Source: Diphasiastrum complanatum (taxonomy: Eukaryota > Streptophyta > Lycopodiopsida > Lycopodiales > Lycopodiaceae). From it: a DNA stretch of 64,000 nucleotides. The notes under the pieces are model-generated. The model was not told the origin of the DNA. It saw only the letters and a list, made by a program, of their open reading frames with translations, and did no database searches. A program made the position numbers and the translations under genes. The DNA lies in the NCBI GenBank assembly GCA_029204225.1, contig MU832099.1, forward strand, positions 1-64,000, read 5' to 3'. Positions 63,319-64,000 of the stretch are shown one piece after another (position 1 is the stretch's first letter; the number at the start of each line of letters is the position of its first letter).

Positions 63319-63988
63319 TCTTGACAAACCATTTTGGGATCAAACTTTTTTGTGTGCCAATTTCTTGTGCAATAGGTGGCCGAGTGCTATTTTGGATGGA
63401 AGGACACCTTTTGAGATGCTATTCAAGAGGAGGCCGAGTGTCAACTTTCTAAGAACCTTTGCATGCACATGCTATGTCAACATTACTCTTGATGATAGGA
63501 CCAAGGAGGATCTATCTTCAAGAAGAGGTATTTTTGTGGGATATAGTGAGGTGAGTAAAGCCTACAAGGTCTACATTCCTTCTACTAACAAAGTGATTGT
63601 TGGTAGAGATGTCATTTTTTATGAGGGAAACATTCCAAAGGTGTCTTCAAGCATGATTTATGGTAAAGTAGATGGATCTAACATTCTTGATGTTGATGAG
63701 AAGGATCCTACTTTGGATGGTGGTGACAATGGACCTTCATCAAGTCAAAAGCCAAGGAGAACATCAAGAGAAAGACAAATACCTTCAAGGCTCACATATG
63801 ATCAAAAGGGTAAGCAAGTAGTTTCTGGAAATTATGTTGCTTTCCTAACCTCTTTGGATGAGCCTACAAGTGTAGATCAAGCAAGGAAAGAAGAGGAGTG
63901 GATCCAACCAATGGATCTTGAGTATCAATCTCTTATGAAGAGTGGAACATCTTTTGGAAGATCTTCTTGTGTACATGGAGCTATGTAA
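63303..63988 (+). pseudogene. Ty1/copia integrase C-terminus and RT start (frameshifted continuation)
   Basis: Continues the 61468 polyprotein in a different frame: ANLDKPFWDQTFLCANFLCN, TPFEMLFKRRPSVNFLRTFA, RGIFVGYSEVSKAYKVYIPS, VIVGRDVIF, an acidic Ser-rich tail and SRLTYDQKGKQV, then the RT N-terminal EPTSVDQARKEEEWIQPMDL. The frame goes wrong again near 63945 and the window ends at 64000, so RT and RNase H are outside the view. Confidence 0.9.
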
Positions 63989-64000
63989 GTGGATGGATGT

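Overview
The window is plant nuclear DNA made almost entirely of nested, decayed mobile elements and simple repeats. The evidence for a plant is the dominance of Ty1/copia retrotransposons with gag zinc knuckle, protease, integrase, RT and RNase H in copia order; TGGTATCAGAGC primer sites complementary to plant initiator tRNA-Met; a chromodomain Ty3/gypsy integrase; GT-AG introns; and very long (GA)n and (AT)n tracts. No single-copy host gene, tRNA or rRNA is convincingly visible. The species cannot be read from the sequence. The amount of GA microsatellite would fit a large repeat-rich genome, perhaps a seed-free plant, but that is a guess.

Layout. 0-5.1 kb: a reversed copia integrase/RT remnant, a gag-like ORF split by a 1.1 kb foldback element, and a 968 bp LTR. 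5.4-7 kb: a dead copia gag-pro split by a second terminal-inverted-repeat element. 7-10.6 kb: microsatellites and short repeats. 10.6-15.4 kb: copia gag, then an inserted block of spliced transposon genes including a Ulp1-like cysteine protease, then copia RT/RNase H and an LTR. 15.4-23.6 kb: a reversed copia gag-pro piece, a 6 kb block with two convergent spliced genes (one transposase-like, carrying an antisense L1-ORF1-type fragment and a foldback element in an exon), then a reversed copia gag with its LTR and primer site. 23.7-26.9 kb: copia integrase, an LTR piece, copia gag and a second Ulp1-like exon. 27-34.5 kb is mostly featureless. 34.5-41.8 kb: GA arrays, gypsy gag, tandem repeats, a chromodomain integrase and a tRNA-Asp-type primer site.

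42.6-54.3 kb holds the best-preserved elements: a reversed copia with LTRs at both ends whose middle is occupied by a forward copia, and a nearly complete forward copia (49662-53630) broken by one in-frame UAG, with LTR segments differing at 2 of 216 positions. 54.3-58 kb is an unusual chain of AT tracts, hairpin-forming G/C boxes, GA tracts and 34 bp minisatellites. 58.7-59.6 kb has a broken gene of unknown function. 60.4-64 kb is the 5' part of another copia running off the window edge.

The most promising undescribed material is the gene set in 11.4-22 kb plus its relative at 26.7 kb: a transposase-like protein, a long coiled-coil segment, a Ulp1-type protease and an unknown protein of about 408 residues, all spliced. 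With it is a family of elements with CATTAG...CTAATG ends that shows no clear target duplication. A perfect TTCACACGTGTGAA-type palindrome (G-box core) recurs in the LTRs of several copia lineages.
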